The notes: a model not told the origin generated them from the sequence alone. A stretch of DNA of 46,222 nt from Vulgatibacter sp035565615 (GCA_035565615.1 DATMSB010000011.1:1-46222), one strand, 5' to 3'. Shown: positions 32,990 through 41,021, counted from the stretch's first letter. Made by a program: numbers and translations.

Positions 32990-33302
32990 CGCGTCTTCAG
33001 ATCGATCTCGCAGCAGCCGCGCCCCCGCTTCTCGAAGACCACGGCCCAATGTCCCCGCGAAGGGTGGTGCGCGAAGCCGTGGCCGAAGAACGCGAGGTCG
33101 ACGAGGCCGATGGAGCGCTCGTCCAGGTCCACGATGGCGCAGACGTACAGCGGCCTGCGGTGCGAGGGTCGATCCTCGTTCCGAACCCGAGGACGATCCC
33201 CCTGGACGCGACGAACTCTGCCGCCGCCGCGTCCCGCCCGAACCCCAGCCAGGCCCCGCCTGCCGCCAAGGCCGCCACGAGCTCGCGCCTCGTGCACTCC
33301 AT
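32990..33302 (-). pseudogene. DUF1513-like protein remnant, frameshifted and truncated
   Basis: On the minus strand ATG 33302 opens MECTRRELVAALAAGGAWLG, a Tat-type signal (twin Arg, hydrophobic stretch). The frame then loses sense. In a second frame RPLYVCAIVDLDERSIGLVD and GHGFAHHPSRGHWAVVFEKR, GCCEIDLKTRE follow; the GHG...HP....AVVF..R pattern is that of DUF1513 beta-propeller-like proteins. The switch lies at about 33150-33185. Similarity ends near 32990, where the convergent oxidoreductase gene closes, so most of a protein expected to exceed 350 residues is missing. DUF1513 genes are known beside imelysin-type iron genes in other proteobacteria, which makes the remnant informative. Confidence 0.6.
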
Positions 33303-33440
33303 GTGAACCTCGTAGGCCGTCCTCCGGACCGGCAGCGAAGGGTTTCGTCCGGGGAGATCGACGATACGCCCCTTGCCGTCCGGAAGGGAGGGGCGAATTC
33401 GATCGTGGCGGCCGGGGCGACGAGCGCCGAAGATGGAGGG

Positions 33441-33932
33441 ATGAAGCGCCTCCTCGCCTCCTGCCTGATCCTCTTCGCCCTCGCGGCGTGCCGGAAGCAG
33501 CCGCTGCCGGAGCCCGTCTCCCTGGTCCTCCCCCTGGCCGAGACGGGCGCGCCGTGGTCGTTCGACTCGACGCGCGGCGAGGTCACCATGGTCTTCTTCT
33601 TCGCGACCTGGTGCATCCCCTGCCAGGCGATGGAGCCCTCCGTCGCGAGGGCGGCGATCGAGGGACGCGACGAGGGGATCCGGACGGTCGGCGTGGCCCT
33701 CGACGTGGACGGTCGCAGGACGGTCGCGCCCTACGTCGGGGCGACGCAGCCGCCGTATCCGGTGGTGGTGGGGGGCGGATCGGTGGCGCGGGGCGAGAGC
33801 CCCTTCGGCCGCATCCCCGAGCTTCCGGCGGTCTACTTCCTGGACCGCGAGGGGAGGCCGGCCGCGGTCGTCGCCGGGGTCGCCGGGTCGACGATGCTCC
33901 TGGAGCGGGCCCGCGAGGTGCGCGAACGCTGA
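33441..33932 (+). CDS. TlpA/ResA-like thioredoxin-fold lipoprotein
   Basis: A 163-residue lipoprotein with lipobox LAAC (Cys17) and a thioredoxin fold. VTMVFFFATWCIPCQAMEPS carries the active CxxC at Cys58 and Cys61. IPELPAVYFLDREG holds the cis-Pro region and the TlpA-type strand. Such periplasmic thioredoxins reduce disulfides, often for cytochrome c or copper-site assembly. It is divergent from the DUF1513 remnant. GGAGG lies very close to the ATG. No cytochrome c genes are nearby, so the client is unknown; the Cys-rich lipoprotein at 26103 is one possibility. Confidence 0.86.
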   Translation: MKRLLASCLILFALAACRKQPLPEPVSLVLPLAETGAPWSFDSTRGEVTMVFFFATWCIPCQAMEPSVARAAIEGRDEGIRTVGVALDVDGRRTVAPYVGATQPPYPVVVGGGSVARGESPFGRIPELPAVYFLDREGRPAAVVAGVAGSTMLLERAREVRER

Positions 33933-34027
33933 AGCCGCATGCGGCGATGTCCACAGCGCCTCGCCTTGCCGCGGGCCGCCACCCGTGTGTACCAAGGAGG
34001 CTCCGGGAGGAAGGCAAAGAGGTCGAG

Positions 34028-34321
34028 ATGGCTCGTCGCAGGGGGATCCTGGTCGCGGTTGTGGGCGCGCTCGCGGCGGCGGGCTTCGCCCTCGATCCGC
34101 AGGGCCTCCGGCACGCGCGGCGCCTCCAGGACGATCTCGCGCGGATCCAGGCGGAGAACGAGCAGCTCCGGGCGGGCAACGGCCGGCTGCGCATGGAGCT
34201 GCGGCGGCTGGCCGACGATCCCGCGGTCCTGGAGCGGGTGGCCCGGGAGGAGCTCGGCCTGGTGCGGCCCGGCGACGTGGTCTTCCGCCTGGAGGACGGC
34301 GATGAAACCGACGCTCCGTAG
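34028..34321 (+). CDS. FtsB/DivIC-like septum formation initiator
   Basis: A 97-residue protein with one N-terminal membrane helix (about 7-22) and a coiled coil: LQDDLARIQAENEQLRAGNG, then RMELRRLADDPAVLERVARE. It ends with ELGLVRPGDVVFRL, the typical C-terminal motif of FtsB/DivIC (E.gm...gE.vy.). FtsB links FtsL and FtsQ in the divisome. Its 3' end overlaps the following diguanylate cyclase gene by 20 bases in another frame, so the two are co-transcribed and probably translationally coupled. Confidence 0.85.
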   Translation: MARRRGILVAVVGALAAAGFALDPQGLRHARRLQDDLARIQAENEQLRAGNGRLRMELRRLADDPAVLERVAREELGLVRPGDVVFRLEDGDETDAP

Positions 34322-36530
34322 GGCGATCCGGTGGGCGGGGCGATCGTGGCCCGCCGTCAGCGGCGCCGGGGTGGTGGCGCTGCTTCTCACCGGGAACTTC
34401 GAGTCGATGGTCGACCTGGGCCTGGTCGAGGTCGGGGTCCTCGGGGTCCTGGTCGTCGCCATCGCGGTCGCCACCATCAAGCGAATCCGCCGCGAGGCCC
34501 GGGAGCAGACCCACGGCCCCTGGCAGGAGGTGGAGCTCGGCGCGCTGCTGGTGGTGGCGACCTACGCGATGATCCACCCGGTCGGAGGCGTCCACGGCCC
34601 GCTGTACCCGCTCCTCTACTTCCTCGCCGCCTTCCTCGCCGCGCACCTCCCGACCCCGGGGGTGGCGGGCGTGGTCGCGCTCGCCATCGCCATCGACGCG
34701 GCGCTCTTCACGTCCGAGGGGATCCTCCGCAGCCAGCTCCCGATCTTCCTCGTCCACGCGATCTTCCTGCTCCTCTTCTCGCTGCTGGCCAGGCTGATCT
34801 TCGCCGGTCAGGTTGCCAGCCAGCGGGCGGAGGCGCGGCTCGCGCGCCAGGAAAAGGCCCGCCTCGAGGCGGAGACGGCGCGGCTGGTGCGGGTCCGCCA
34901 CGCGGCCGGCCAGGCGGATCGCATGAAGGACGAGGAGTGGACGAACGCGGCCATCGCCGAGGTCTCCCAGGCGATCGACAACGCGCTCGAGGTGGCGGAG
35001 GTCGCCCTCGCCACCCATTCGATCGCCGTCTTCCTCCTTCCGGACGAGGGCGAGCTGCTCCGGTCTCCCGGCAGGGAGACCTTCCTCCGCCTCCACGAGG
35101 CGAGATCCACCGGGGCGCCGCTGCGCATCGATCCCTTCGACTCGCGCGAGGGGCTCATCGGCGCCTCGATGCGGCGGCTCGCCCCCATGCGCCTCTGCGG
35201 GGAGCTGAAGGGGGTGAACTGGTACGAGGCGCCCACGCCGGTCCGGAGCGTCGCCCTCGTGCCCCTGGTGGATCGCCGCCGCAGCGAGGTCTACGCCGAG
35301 GGCGAACCGGGGGAGGGGCGCGTCCAGGGCGTCCTCCTCGCCGACCGCCTCGAGGCGAGGGAGTTCACCGAGGACGACGAGCGGGTCCTGGTGGCCACCT
35401 CCCGCGAGGTGCTGCGGGCGATCGAGGCCGAGCGGGTGATGGGCTACATCCGCAGGGCCCGAGACGAGAAGGAGTTCTTCTTCCGCTCCATGGAGAAGCT
35501 CAACCGGGCCCACGCCCGGGCGGAGGTGGCGTCGAGCACGATCGAGATCCTCGGCGACGAGCGGATGCTCGCCCTGGACTTCATCGCCCTCACCACCACC
35601 CGCCTCGAACTCGACACGAACAAGCGCGTCCACCGGATCGAGCGGATCGCCACCACCCTCAAGCTGGATCGGCTGGAGGGCCACGAGTTCGCCGACAACC
35701 ACCTGCACGTGGCGACGGTGGTGCGGCAGGGGGCGCCGTTCTGGAGCAACGAGCCGAAGGTGCTGGAGAAGATGCACCCCTTCGACGCGTCCGCGCAGCT
35801 TCGCGGCCTGCGGTCGGTGTTGATCTGCCCGCTCTTCGTCTACTCGAAGGAGGATCGCCAGAAGAAGGAAGTGCTCGGCACCGTGGTCTGCGGCTCGAGG
35901 CGCCGCGGCCACCTGGACGCCGAGCTCAAGGGGCTGATCCAGGCGGTGGCGGAGCAGGCCGGCCAGGCGCTCCTTCGGGCGAGGCTCTACGAGGAGCAGG
36001 AGGAGGCGGCCACCACCGACGGGCTCACCAAGCTGATGAACCACCGCACCTTCCAGACCCGGCTCGACGAGGAGCTGCAGCGGCTCGGGCGGCAGGCGCA
36101 GGGCCTGGCGCTGATTCTCTGCGACATCGATCACTTCAAGATGGTGAACGACGTCTACGGACACGCCGTCGGGGATCTGGTGCTCGCCGGAGTGGCCTCG
36201 ATCCTACGCCGCACCGTCCGCAACACCGACGTGGTGGCGCGGCACGGGGGCGAGGAGTTCGCCATCCTCCTCACGCCCACGGACGACGACGGCGCGAGGG
36301 AGGTGGCGGAGAAGCTGCGCCGGGCCGTCGAGGCCCACGCCTTCCAGACGGATCTGGGCCGGCTCCGCTGCACCATGAGCTTCGGCGTCGCCACCGCGAA
36401 GCCCGGCGGGCAGACGGCGAAGAAGGCCCTCTTCGAGGCGGCGGACTCGAGCCTCTACGAGTCGAAGCGAAGGGGGCGCAACCGGGTGACGATGTGGGGC
36501 GAGGAGCAGGAGCCGGCGGCCGGCGCCTGA
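34302..36530 (+). CDS. Membrane GAF-GGDEF diguanylate cyclase
   Basis: A 742-residue signalling protein. Helices cover about 20-170, followed by a coiled coil of about 40 residues. GAF-like segments come next (about 210-370 and 415-565), and a GGDEF domain lies at the C terminus (from about 575). DGLTKLMNHRTFQTRLDEEL and CDIDHFKMVNDVYGHAVGD are the substrate motifs; the active-site GGEEF is at 649-653. The product-inhibition I-site RNTD (640-643) precedes it by exactly five residues. It should therefore make c-di-GMP and be feedback-controlled. ATG 34302 follows GGAGG inside the FtsB-like gene. Confidence 0.92.
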   Translation: MKPTLRRAIRWAGRSWPAVSGAGVVALLLTGNFESMVDLGLVEVGVLGVLVVAIAVATIKRIRREAREQTHGPWQEVELGALLVVATYAMIHPVGGVHGPLYPLLYFLAAFLAAHLPTPGVAGVVALAIAIDAALFTSEGILRSQLPIFLVHAIFLLLFSLLARLIFAGQVASQRAEARLARQEKARLEAETARLVRVRHAAGQADRMKDEEWTNAAIAEVSQAIDNALEVAEVALATHSIAVFLLPDEGELLRSPGRETFLRLHEARSTGAPLRIDPFDSREGLIGASMRRLAPMRLCGELKGVNWYEAPTPVRSVALVPLVDRRRSEVYAEGEPGEGRVQGVLLADRLEAREFTEDDERVLVATSREVLRAIEAERVMGYIRRARDEKEFFFRSMEKLNRAHARAEVASSTIEILGDERMLALDFIALTTTRLELDTNKRVHRIERIATTLKLDRLEGHEFADNHLHVATVVRQGAPFWSNEPKVLEKMHPFDASAQLRGLRSVLICPLFVYSKEDRQKKEVLGTVVCGSRRRGHLDAELKGLIQAVAEQAGQALLRARLYEEQEEAATTDGLTKLMNHRTFQTRLDEELQRLGRQAQGLALILCDIDHFKMVNDVYGHAVGDLVLAGVASILRRTVRNTDVVARHGGEEFAILLTPTDDDGAREVAEKLRRAVEAHAFQTDLGRLRCTMSFGVATAKPGGQTAKKALFEAADSSLYESKRRGRNRVTMWGEEQEPAAGA

Positions 36531-36566
36531 CGGTGTCTCCAGGGGGACGCGCCGCGGAAGGGGCCT

Positions 36567-36848
36567 CTACTTGCGGAAGAGCGCCTCGAGCCTGGCCTTT
36601 GCCGCCGCGGCGGGATCCTCCTCCTCGCGCCTGCCGCCGCCCAGCTCGAAGAAGTCGCAGAAGTTGGACGCCTCCCGATCCCGCACGGGCTCCGTGCCGG
36701 GTTCGCGACACTGGTTCTGCGCGAAGGGATCGTGGTGGCGGCAGTTGAGGCAGCAGTGTACGTCGGCCCCGCAGGCGTCGCAGGCGTCACGCCTGCCGAC
36801 CCTGCCCAGGACGACGATCTCGGCTCCGCACGAATGACAGTTGGGCAT
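36567..36848 (-). CDS. Small Cys-rich zinc-ribbon protein of unknown function
   Basis: A 93-residue protein with eight or more cysteines: MPNCHSCGAEI (CxxC), DACDACGADVHCCLNCRHHD, then NQCREPGTEPVRDREASNFC and DFFELGGG before a charged helical tail. The HHDP..QNQCREP...V.DRE..NFCDFFE pattern looks conserved and recalls small proteins seen in several bacterial phyla, but no function is known to me. Two zinc sites are likely. It is convergent with the diguanylate cyclase gene (36-base gap) and divergent from the secreted protein gene. Confidence 0.75.
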   Translation of the reverse strand: MPNCHSCGAEIVVLGRVGRRDACDACGADVHCCLNCRHHDPFAQNQCREPGTEPVRDREASNFCDFFELGGGRREEEDPAAAAKARLEALFRK

Positions 36849-37067
36849 GCTCCATCGACTCCTGCCGGGAGGTTCGCACGAGGCTCCGCTCCCGGGGCAA
36901 GATCCCGCACGCGAGTTCCCCACCCGGGGATGCGGCGCGGGGCGGATGGGGAGAAAGATCCCCACACTCTCCGGGCCGGGGGAACACCCGGCGAAGACGC
37001 CCGCGCCGCCGCGGCGAGACCGCCCGGGGGCGGGCTCTTTCGGGAGGAGCGCACGCACTTGCGGCCA

Positions 37068-37097
37068 TTGACCCTGCAACCGTCCGATCGCTAGACT
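37068..37097 (+). promoter_or_regulatory. Promoter for the secreted-protein gene
   Basis: TTGACC (37068-37073), an 18-base spacer and TAGACT (37092-37097) form a sigma-70-like pair 84 bases before the GTG. It sits at the AT-richer right end of the 333-base gap 36849-37181. The rest of that gap is GC-rich with no recognisable gene. Confidence 0.55.
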
Positions 37098-37181
37098 TCT
37101 GCATTTCGTTCGCGAGGAGGTGTCCACCCCGCGCCGACACGAGGCGAAGGAGGCCGCGCCTTCTCCCAAGGAGGAACACCC

Positions 37182-37793
37182 GTGAAGTCTCGCATTCTCT
37201 CGATCACCCTCGGCGCCGCGCTCTTCGTGGCGTCGATCCCCTCCGGGGCCTTCGCCGCGGTGACCCGCGACGACTTCAAGACCTACCTGGAGACCCGGGA
37301 CGCGCTCGAGGACGGCCGGGTGCAGGCCATGCCGGAGGCCCGGCGGCTCCCCGAGATCGCGAGGCGGAACTTCAAGCTCAAGGCGGAGGCCCTCCAGGCG
37401 ATCCTCGACAAGGTCGAGGCGGAGGGGGGCGAGAAGGGGGTGGCGGATCAGGCCAAGAAGGCGATCGAGGCCGCGCTCGCCGCCACGGGGCTCCAGGAAC
37501 GGATCCAGGAGGTCCGGGTGGACACCTCGAGCCCCCACGTGGTGACCTACATCAAGTGGGAGGGGACGCCGGACAAGCTGGATCAGGAGGCGGCGCTGCT
37601 GGCCCTCAAGGCCGGCGAGGCATCCGCGGTCTCGTCCACCTTCTACCTCTGGGCGGTGGACGCGAAGGGCGCCGACCTCTTCCGCGCCAAGATCGGCGCC
37701 GACCGCACCCGGAACATCCGGGAGGATCGGATCGAGGACTGGGCGACCACCCGCTACGTGCGGCTCTTCGAGATCGAGCGCCTGCCCAACTGA
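37182..37793 (+). CDS. Secreted protein of unknown function
   Basis: A 203-residue protein with a Sec signal peptide (MKSRILSITLGAALFVAS, cleavage after AFA near residue 25). The mature part is helical to about 105 (RDDFKTYLETRDALEDGRVQ, AKKAIEAALAATGLQERI), then has a strand-rich end with VVTYIKWEGTPDKLDQEA and STFYLWAVDAKGADLFRAKI. No family is recognised. It starts at GTG 37182 behind AAGGAGG, with a promoter upstream and a bidirectional terminator downstream, so it is a monocistronic gene that is probably well expressed. Confidence 0.75.
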   Translation: MKSRILSITLGAALFVASIPSGAFAAVTRDDFKTYLETRDALEDGRVQAMPEARRLPEIARRNFKLKAEALQAILDKVEAEGGEKGVADQAKKAIEAALAATGLQERIQEVRVDTSSPHVVTYIKWEGTPDKLDQEAALLALKAGEASAVSSTFYLWAVDAKGADLFRAKIGADRTRNIREDRIEDWATTRYVRLFEIERLPN

Positions 37794-37831
37794 TCGTCCG
37801 GTCCCGCGCGGGCCCCCCGGCCCATACGAAG

Positions 37832-37859
37832 ACGCCCCCGCCGGTGACGACGGGGGCGT
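37832..37859. terminator. Bidirectional terminator between convergent genes
   Basis: ACGCCCCCGCCG (37832-37843) pairs with CGACGGGGGCGT (37848-37859) with one mismatch and a GTGA loop. It is flanked by AAG on the left and TTCTC on the right, so transcripts from either side end in a short pyrimidine run. It lies between the secreted-protein gene and the tandem DsbA-like gene. Confidence 0.75.
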
Positions 37860-37887
37860 TCTCGATCGCGGGGATGTCCCTCTTGGA

Positions 37888-39285
37888 TCAGTTGCCGGCG
37901 AGCTTCTGGTAGAGCTGCGCGGGCCGGGTGCCCTTGGCGAGCTCGGCGTCGGCGCGCTTGAGCTCCTCGTCGATCACCCGCTTGAAGTTGTCGAAGGGCT
38001 GGGCACCGGAGACCTTCTTGCCGTTGATGAAGAAGGCGGGGGTGCCGGTGGCGCCCACCGTGCCGGCGTAGCGCTCGTCGTTCTCCACGTAGGCGCGGAA
38101 CTTGCCCGAGTCGAGGGCGGCCCGGAACTTGTTCATGTCGAGGCCGATCTCCTGGGCGTACCGCTCGAAGGTCGCCCGGGAGAGGTCGCGCTGGTTCTGG
38201 AAGAGCTTGTCGTGCATCTCCCAGAACTTGCCCTGCTCGTGGGCGGCCATCGCGGCCTCAGCGGCGGGCTTGGCGTCCTTGTGGAAGGGCAGCGGGAGGT
38301 GGCGGAAGACCAGCCGCACGTCCTTGCCGTAGGTGTCCTCGATCTGCTTCAGGGTGGGGTTCACCCGGGAGCAGAACGGGCACTGGAAGTCCGAGAACGC
38401 CACGATGGTGACCTTGGCGCCGGCCGGGCCCCTGGACGGCGCGCCGTCGGGGATCTCGACGAAGACCGGCTTGGTGGGCTCGGCGGGCCGGGCGGGGGCG
38501 GCGACGTGCGCGGTGGCGCCGCCGGCGATCAGCTTGGCGTAGAGGTCGGCGGGCTTGGTGCCCTTGGCGAGCTCGGCGTCGGCCCGCTTGAGCTCCTCGT
38601 CGATGACCCGCTTGAAGTTGTCGAACGGCTGGGCGCCGGAGAAGAGGCGGCCGTTGATGAAGAAGCCGGGGGTGCCGCGGGCGCCGCGCGAAGTGTAGAG
38701 CTGCTGCTCCTTCTGGATCTGGGCCTTGAACTTGCCGGAGTCGAGGGCGGCCTTGAACTTCGCCATGTCGAGGCCGAGCTGCGTCGCCCACTTCTCGAAG
38801 TTCTCGCGGGTCAGTGCGCGCTGGTTGGCGAACATCAGGTCGTGCATCTCCCAGAACTTGCCCTGCTCGTGGGCCGCATAGGCGGCCTCGGCGGCGGGCA
38901 TGGCGTTCTGGTGGAAGCTGAGCGGGTTGTTCGCCCACACGATCCGGACGTCGTCCTTGTAGGTCTCCTCGATCTGCTTGAGGGTGGGGTTCACCCGGGC
39001 GCAGAAGGGGCACTCGAAGTCGGAGACCGCGATGATCGTGACCTTGGCGTCCTTCTTGCCCTTCGTCGGCTGCGAAGCGTCGAAGGGGACGTCGTAGATC
39101 GTGTCCGCGCCTGCCGCGGCGGCGGGACGAGCGGGCGCGGGCGTGGGCGCGGCCGCAGGGGCGGCCGTGGGCTGGGTGGGAGCCGCGGCCGTGTCCTTCA
39201 TCGGGGGCAGCGTTCGCGCCGCCACGAAACCAACGGCCACGCCCACCGCGAGCGCCACCGCAATCGAGCCAGTCTGCTTCGCCAT
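37888..39285 (-). CDS. Tandem DsbA-like thioredoxin-fold protein
   Basis: A 465-residue envelope protein with an N-terminal membrane helix (5-24) and an Ala/Pro linker to about 60. Two DsbA/DSBA-like thioredoxin domains follow (about 81-252 and 291-462). Each has the active motif CPFC (92-95 and 302-305) and a cis-Pro loop (GTPGFFING and GTPAFFING at 205 and 415). The two copies are offset by exactly 210 residues. Both active sites are intact, so both domains should exchange disulfides in the periplasm. Two fused catalytic domains are unusual. The ATG at 39285 is used. Confidence 0.9.
   Translation of the reverse strand: MAKQTGSIAVALAVGVAVGFVAARTLPPMKDTAAAPTQPTAAPAAAPTPAPARPAAAAGADTIYDVPFDASQPTKGKKDAKVTIIAVSDFECPFCARVNPTLKQIEETYKDDVRIVWANNPLSFHQNAMPAAEAAYAAHEQGKFWEMHDLMFANQRALTRENFEKWATQLGLDMAKFKAALDSGKFKAQIQKEQQLYTSRGARGTPGFFINGRLFSGAQPFDNFKRVIDEELKRADAELAKGTKPADLYAKLIAGGATAHVAAPARPAEPTKPVFVEIPDGAPSRGPAGAKVTIVAFSDFQCPFCSRVNPTLKQIEDTYGKDVRLVFRHLPLPFHKDAKPAAEAAMAAHEQGKFWEMHDKLFQNQRDLSRATFERYAQEIGLDMNKFRAALDSGKFRAYVENDERYAGTVGATGTPAFFINGKKVSGAQPFDNFKRVIDEELKRADAELAKGTRPAQLYQKLAGN
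37900..39045 (-). repeat. Internal duplication in the tandem DsbA-like gene
   Basis: The two domain-coding copies (39045-38530 and 38415-37900) are in register at a 630-base offset. In the most conserved part, 37927-38010 versus 38557-38640, 28 codons specify identical residues (SGAQPFDNFKRVIDEELKRA onward) and I count only about four base differences. Other parts have diverged more, so gene conversion or constraint may act on this part. Confidence 0.85.
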
Positions 39286-39711
39286 CTATCTCTCCTGCCT
39301 GCCGTTCTCGGCTTGGGACCGCTTCGGGCCGCCACGGGCCCTGGCCGGTTCCCACGGTTAGAGTTCCACTCGAGGCGCCCCACGAACGTCGAGACGCGCC
39401 CGCTTGTTCCTTCGTTCGATCGGGGAAGAATCCGGTCCCGTTCGAGGAACCCGATCCCGCCTCCGAAGTTCCCGGCCACCTCGGGCGCTCGCCGCAGCGC
39501 GTCCGCCCGGGCGATCTCCCGCTCGAGGTCCTCGCGATCCGCTGGTGGCGGACCCTCTCGACCCTACGGAGGGCCGAAGCCGGGTCTCGTAACAGAACCC
39601 ACAACTGGGTGCAACGAATGACCGGGCAGGCGCTCGTGGACATTTTCGGTGGCAATCCCCCCTCGAGGGCGACATCGGTGCGCAATCGGTCAGTTGGAGT
39701 ATAGAAGGCAC
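39286..39711. other. Gap between the tandem DsbA and TusA genes
   Basis: No gene is supported. The minus frame at about 39560-39400 reads like short coding sequence (RADALRRAPEVAGNFGGGIG), but it has no start, domain or conserved context. TATAGA at 39700-39705 precedes the tusA ATG by six bases, which would give a leaderless message if it is a -10 box; AGAAGG in the same place may instead be a ribosome-binding site. Confidence 0.35.
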
Positions 39712-39969
39712 ATGGAACGGCCCCATCCGGATCGCACGGTCGACGCCACGGGGACCTTCTGTCCGGTCCCCATCATCGAGACGGCGAAGGTGGCGCGGGA
39801 GCTCGCCCCGGGCCAGGTGATCCTGGTGCTGGCGACGGATCCCGGGATCGAGAGCGACGTCCCCGTGTGGTGCAAGGGGACGGGCAACGAGCACCTCGGG
39901 ACGGAGGCGGAGGACGGCGTCTGGCGGAGCTGGATCCGGATCGGCGGCCCGAGGGCAGGAAGATCATGA
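39712..39969 (+). CDS. TusA-family sulfurtransferase
   Basis: An 85-residue SirA/TusA-fold protein. VDATGTFCPVPIIETAKVAR has the CPxP motif, with Cys17 as persulfide carrier; GQVILVLATDPGIESDVPVW is the second half of the fold. TusA proteins pass sulfur to tRNA thiolation and other pathways. The stop overlaps the next start (ATGA), where a PP-loop thiouridylase-like protein is encoded, so the pair is likely a donor and its acceptor. ATG 39712 is chosen because the fold begins at once. Confidence 0.9.
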   Translation: MERPHPDRTVDATGTFCPVPIIETAKVARELAPGQVILVLATDPGIESDVPVWCKGTGNEHLGTEAEDGVWRSWIRIGGPRAGRS

Positions 39970-41021
39970 CGAAGAGGAAGCCGAAAGCGCTGGGACTGAT
40001 CTCCGGTGGGCTCGATTCGATGCTCGCCCTGAAGATCGTGCGGGACGTCCTCGGCTGCGAGGTCCGGGCGATCAACTTCTACACGGGCTTCTGCATCACC
40101 GAGACCCAGCGGCGCCGGGGCACGACGCGCGCCGACGGCAGCGTCAAGCCCAACGAGGCGCTGGTGGCCGGCGCCGAGCTCCAGGCAGAGGTCGAGCTCA
40201 TCGACATCTCGGACTCCGGGTACCTCGACGTCATCGCCAACCCCAAGTACGGCTACGGCGCCAACGCCAACCCGTGCGTCGACTGCCGCATCGACATGTT
40301 CCAGCGGGCGCGGGCGATGCTGGACGAGTGGGGCGGCGACTTCGTCTTCACCGGCGAGGTGCTGGGGCAGCGGCCGAAGAGCCAGCGCCGCGACACCCTG
40401 GGCCTCATCGAGCGCAACTCCGGGCTGCAGGGGAGGCTGCTGCGGCCGCTGTCGGCGAGGCTGCTGCCCCCGACCCGCGCCGAGGAGGAGGGGCTCATCG
40501 ACCGGGAGAAGCTCCTCGCCATCTCGGGGCGGGGTCGGAAGGAGCAGATCGCCCTGGCCCGGGAGCTCGGCATCGGCGCGTACCCGCAGCCGGCCGGCGG
40601 GTGCTGCTACCTCACCGACGAGGCCTTCGCGCGGAAGTTCTTCGACGTCCTCGACCACCGGGAGGAGCGGCGCATCGAGAAGGAGGAGATCGTCCTCCTC
40701 GCCACCGGGAGGCACTTCCGGCTCTCCCCCCGCGCCAAGCTGGTGGTGGGGCGCAGCGAGGGCGAGAACTTCCAGCTCGAGCGCCACGCGCCGGGCCGCT
40801 ACCTGCTGCAGGCGCCGGATCACAACGGCCCCGTGGGGCTGGTCGAGGGCGAGCCCACCTGGGAGGAGATGGTGGTGGCCTCGCGGATCCTCGCCCGGTA
40901 CGGCCAGGGCCGAAACGAGCCGCGCCTCGTCGTGGAGTGGAGGCGGGACGGCGCGGTGGAGGATCGCCTCGAGGTGGAGCCCTACCGAGAGGACCGCGAG
41001 GTCGAGGCTATGCGCATCTGA
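39966..41021 (+). CDS. PP-loop ATPase, tRNA thiouridylase-like (MnmA/ThiI-related)
   Basis: A 351-residue cytoplasmic protein. ALGLISGGLDSMLALKIV is the PP-loop SGGxDS that adenylates a tRNA uridine. NANPCVDCRIDMFQRA (about 98-113) resembles the NPC..C motif of MnmA, whose cysteine takes part in thiolation. GEVLGQRPKSQRRDTLG and QPAGGCCYLTDEAFARKFFD also fit a divergent MnmA/ThiI-like branch. The C-terminal 110 residues form a further beta-rich domain. Coupling to a TusA gene supports sulfur relay. The modified nucleoside (s2U34, s4U8 or other) is not known. Confidence 0.8.
   Translation: MTKRKPKALGLISGGLDSMLALKIVRDVLGCEVRAINFYTGFCITETQRRRGTTRADGSVKPNEALVAGAELQAEVELIDISDSGYLDVIANPKYGYGANANPCVDCRIDMFQRARAMLDEWGGDFVFTGEVLGQRPKSQRRDTLGLIERNSGLQGRLLRPLSARLLPPTRAEEEGLIDREKLLAISGRGRKEQIALARELGIGAYPQPAGGCCYLTDEAFARKFFDVLDHREERRIEKEEIVLLATGRHFRLSPRAKLVVGRSEGENFQLERHAPGRYLLQAPDHNGPVGLVEGEPTWEEMVVASRILARYGQGRNEPRLVVEWRRDGAVEDRLEVEPYREDREVEAMRI

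Noticed and set aside
24622..33932. Biosynthetic gene cluster for a natural product
   Set aside because: No core synthase, condensation, ketosynthase or precursor peptide gene is present; lipoproteins, a barrel and redox proteins fit an envelope system better.
39400..39560. Minus-strand coding-like stretch in the gap before tusA
   Set aside because: It is short, lacks a start and a domain, and its frame continues into unrelated sequence.
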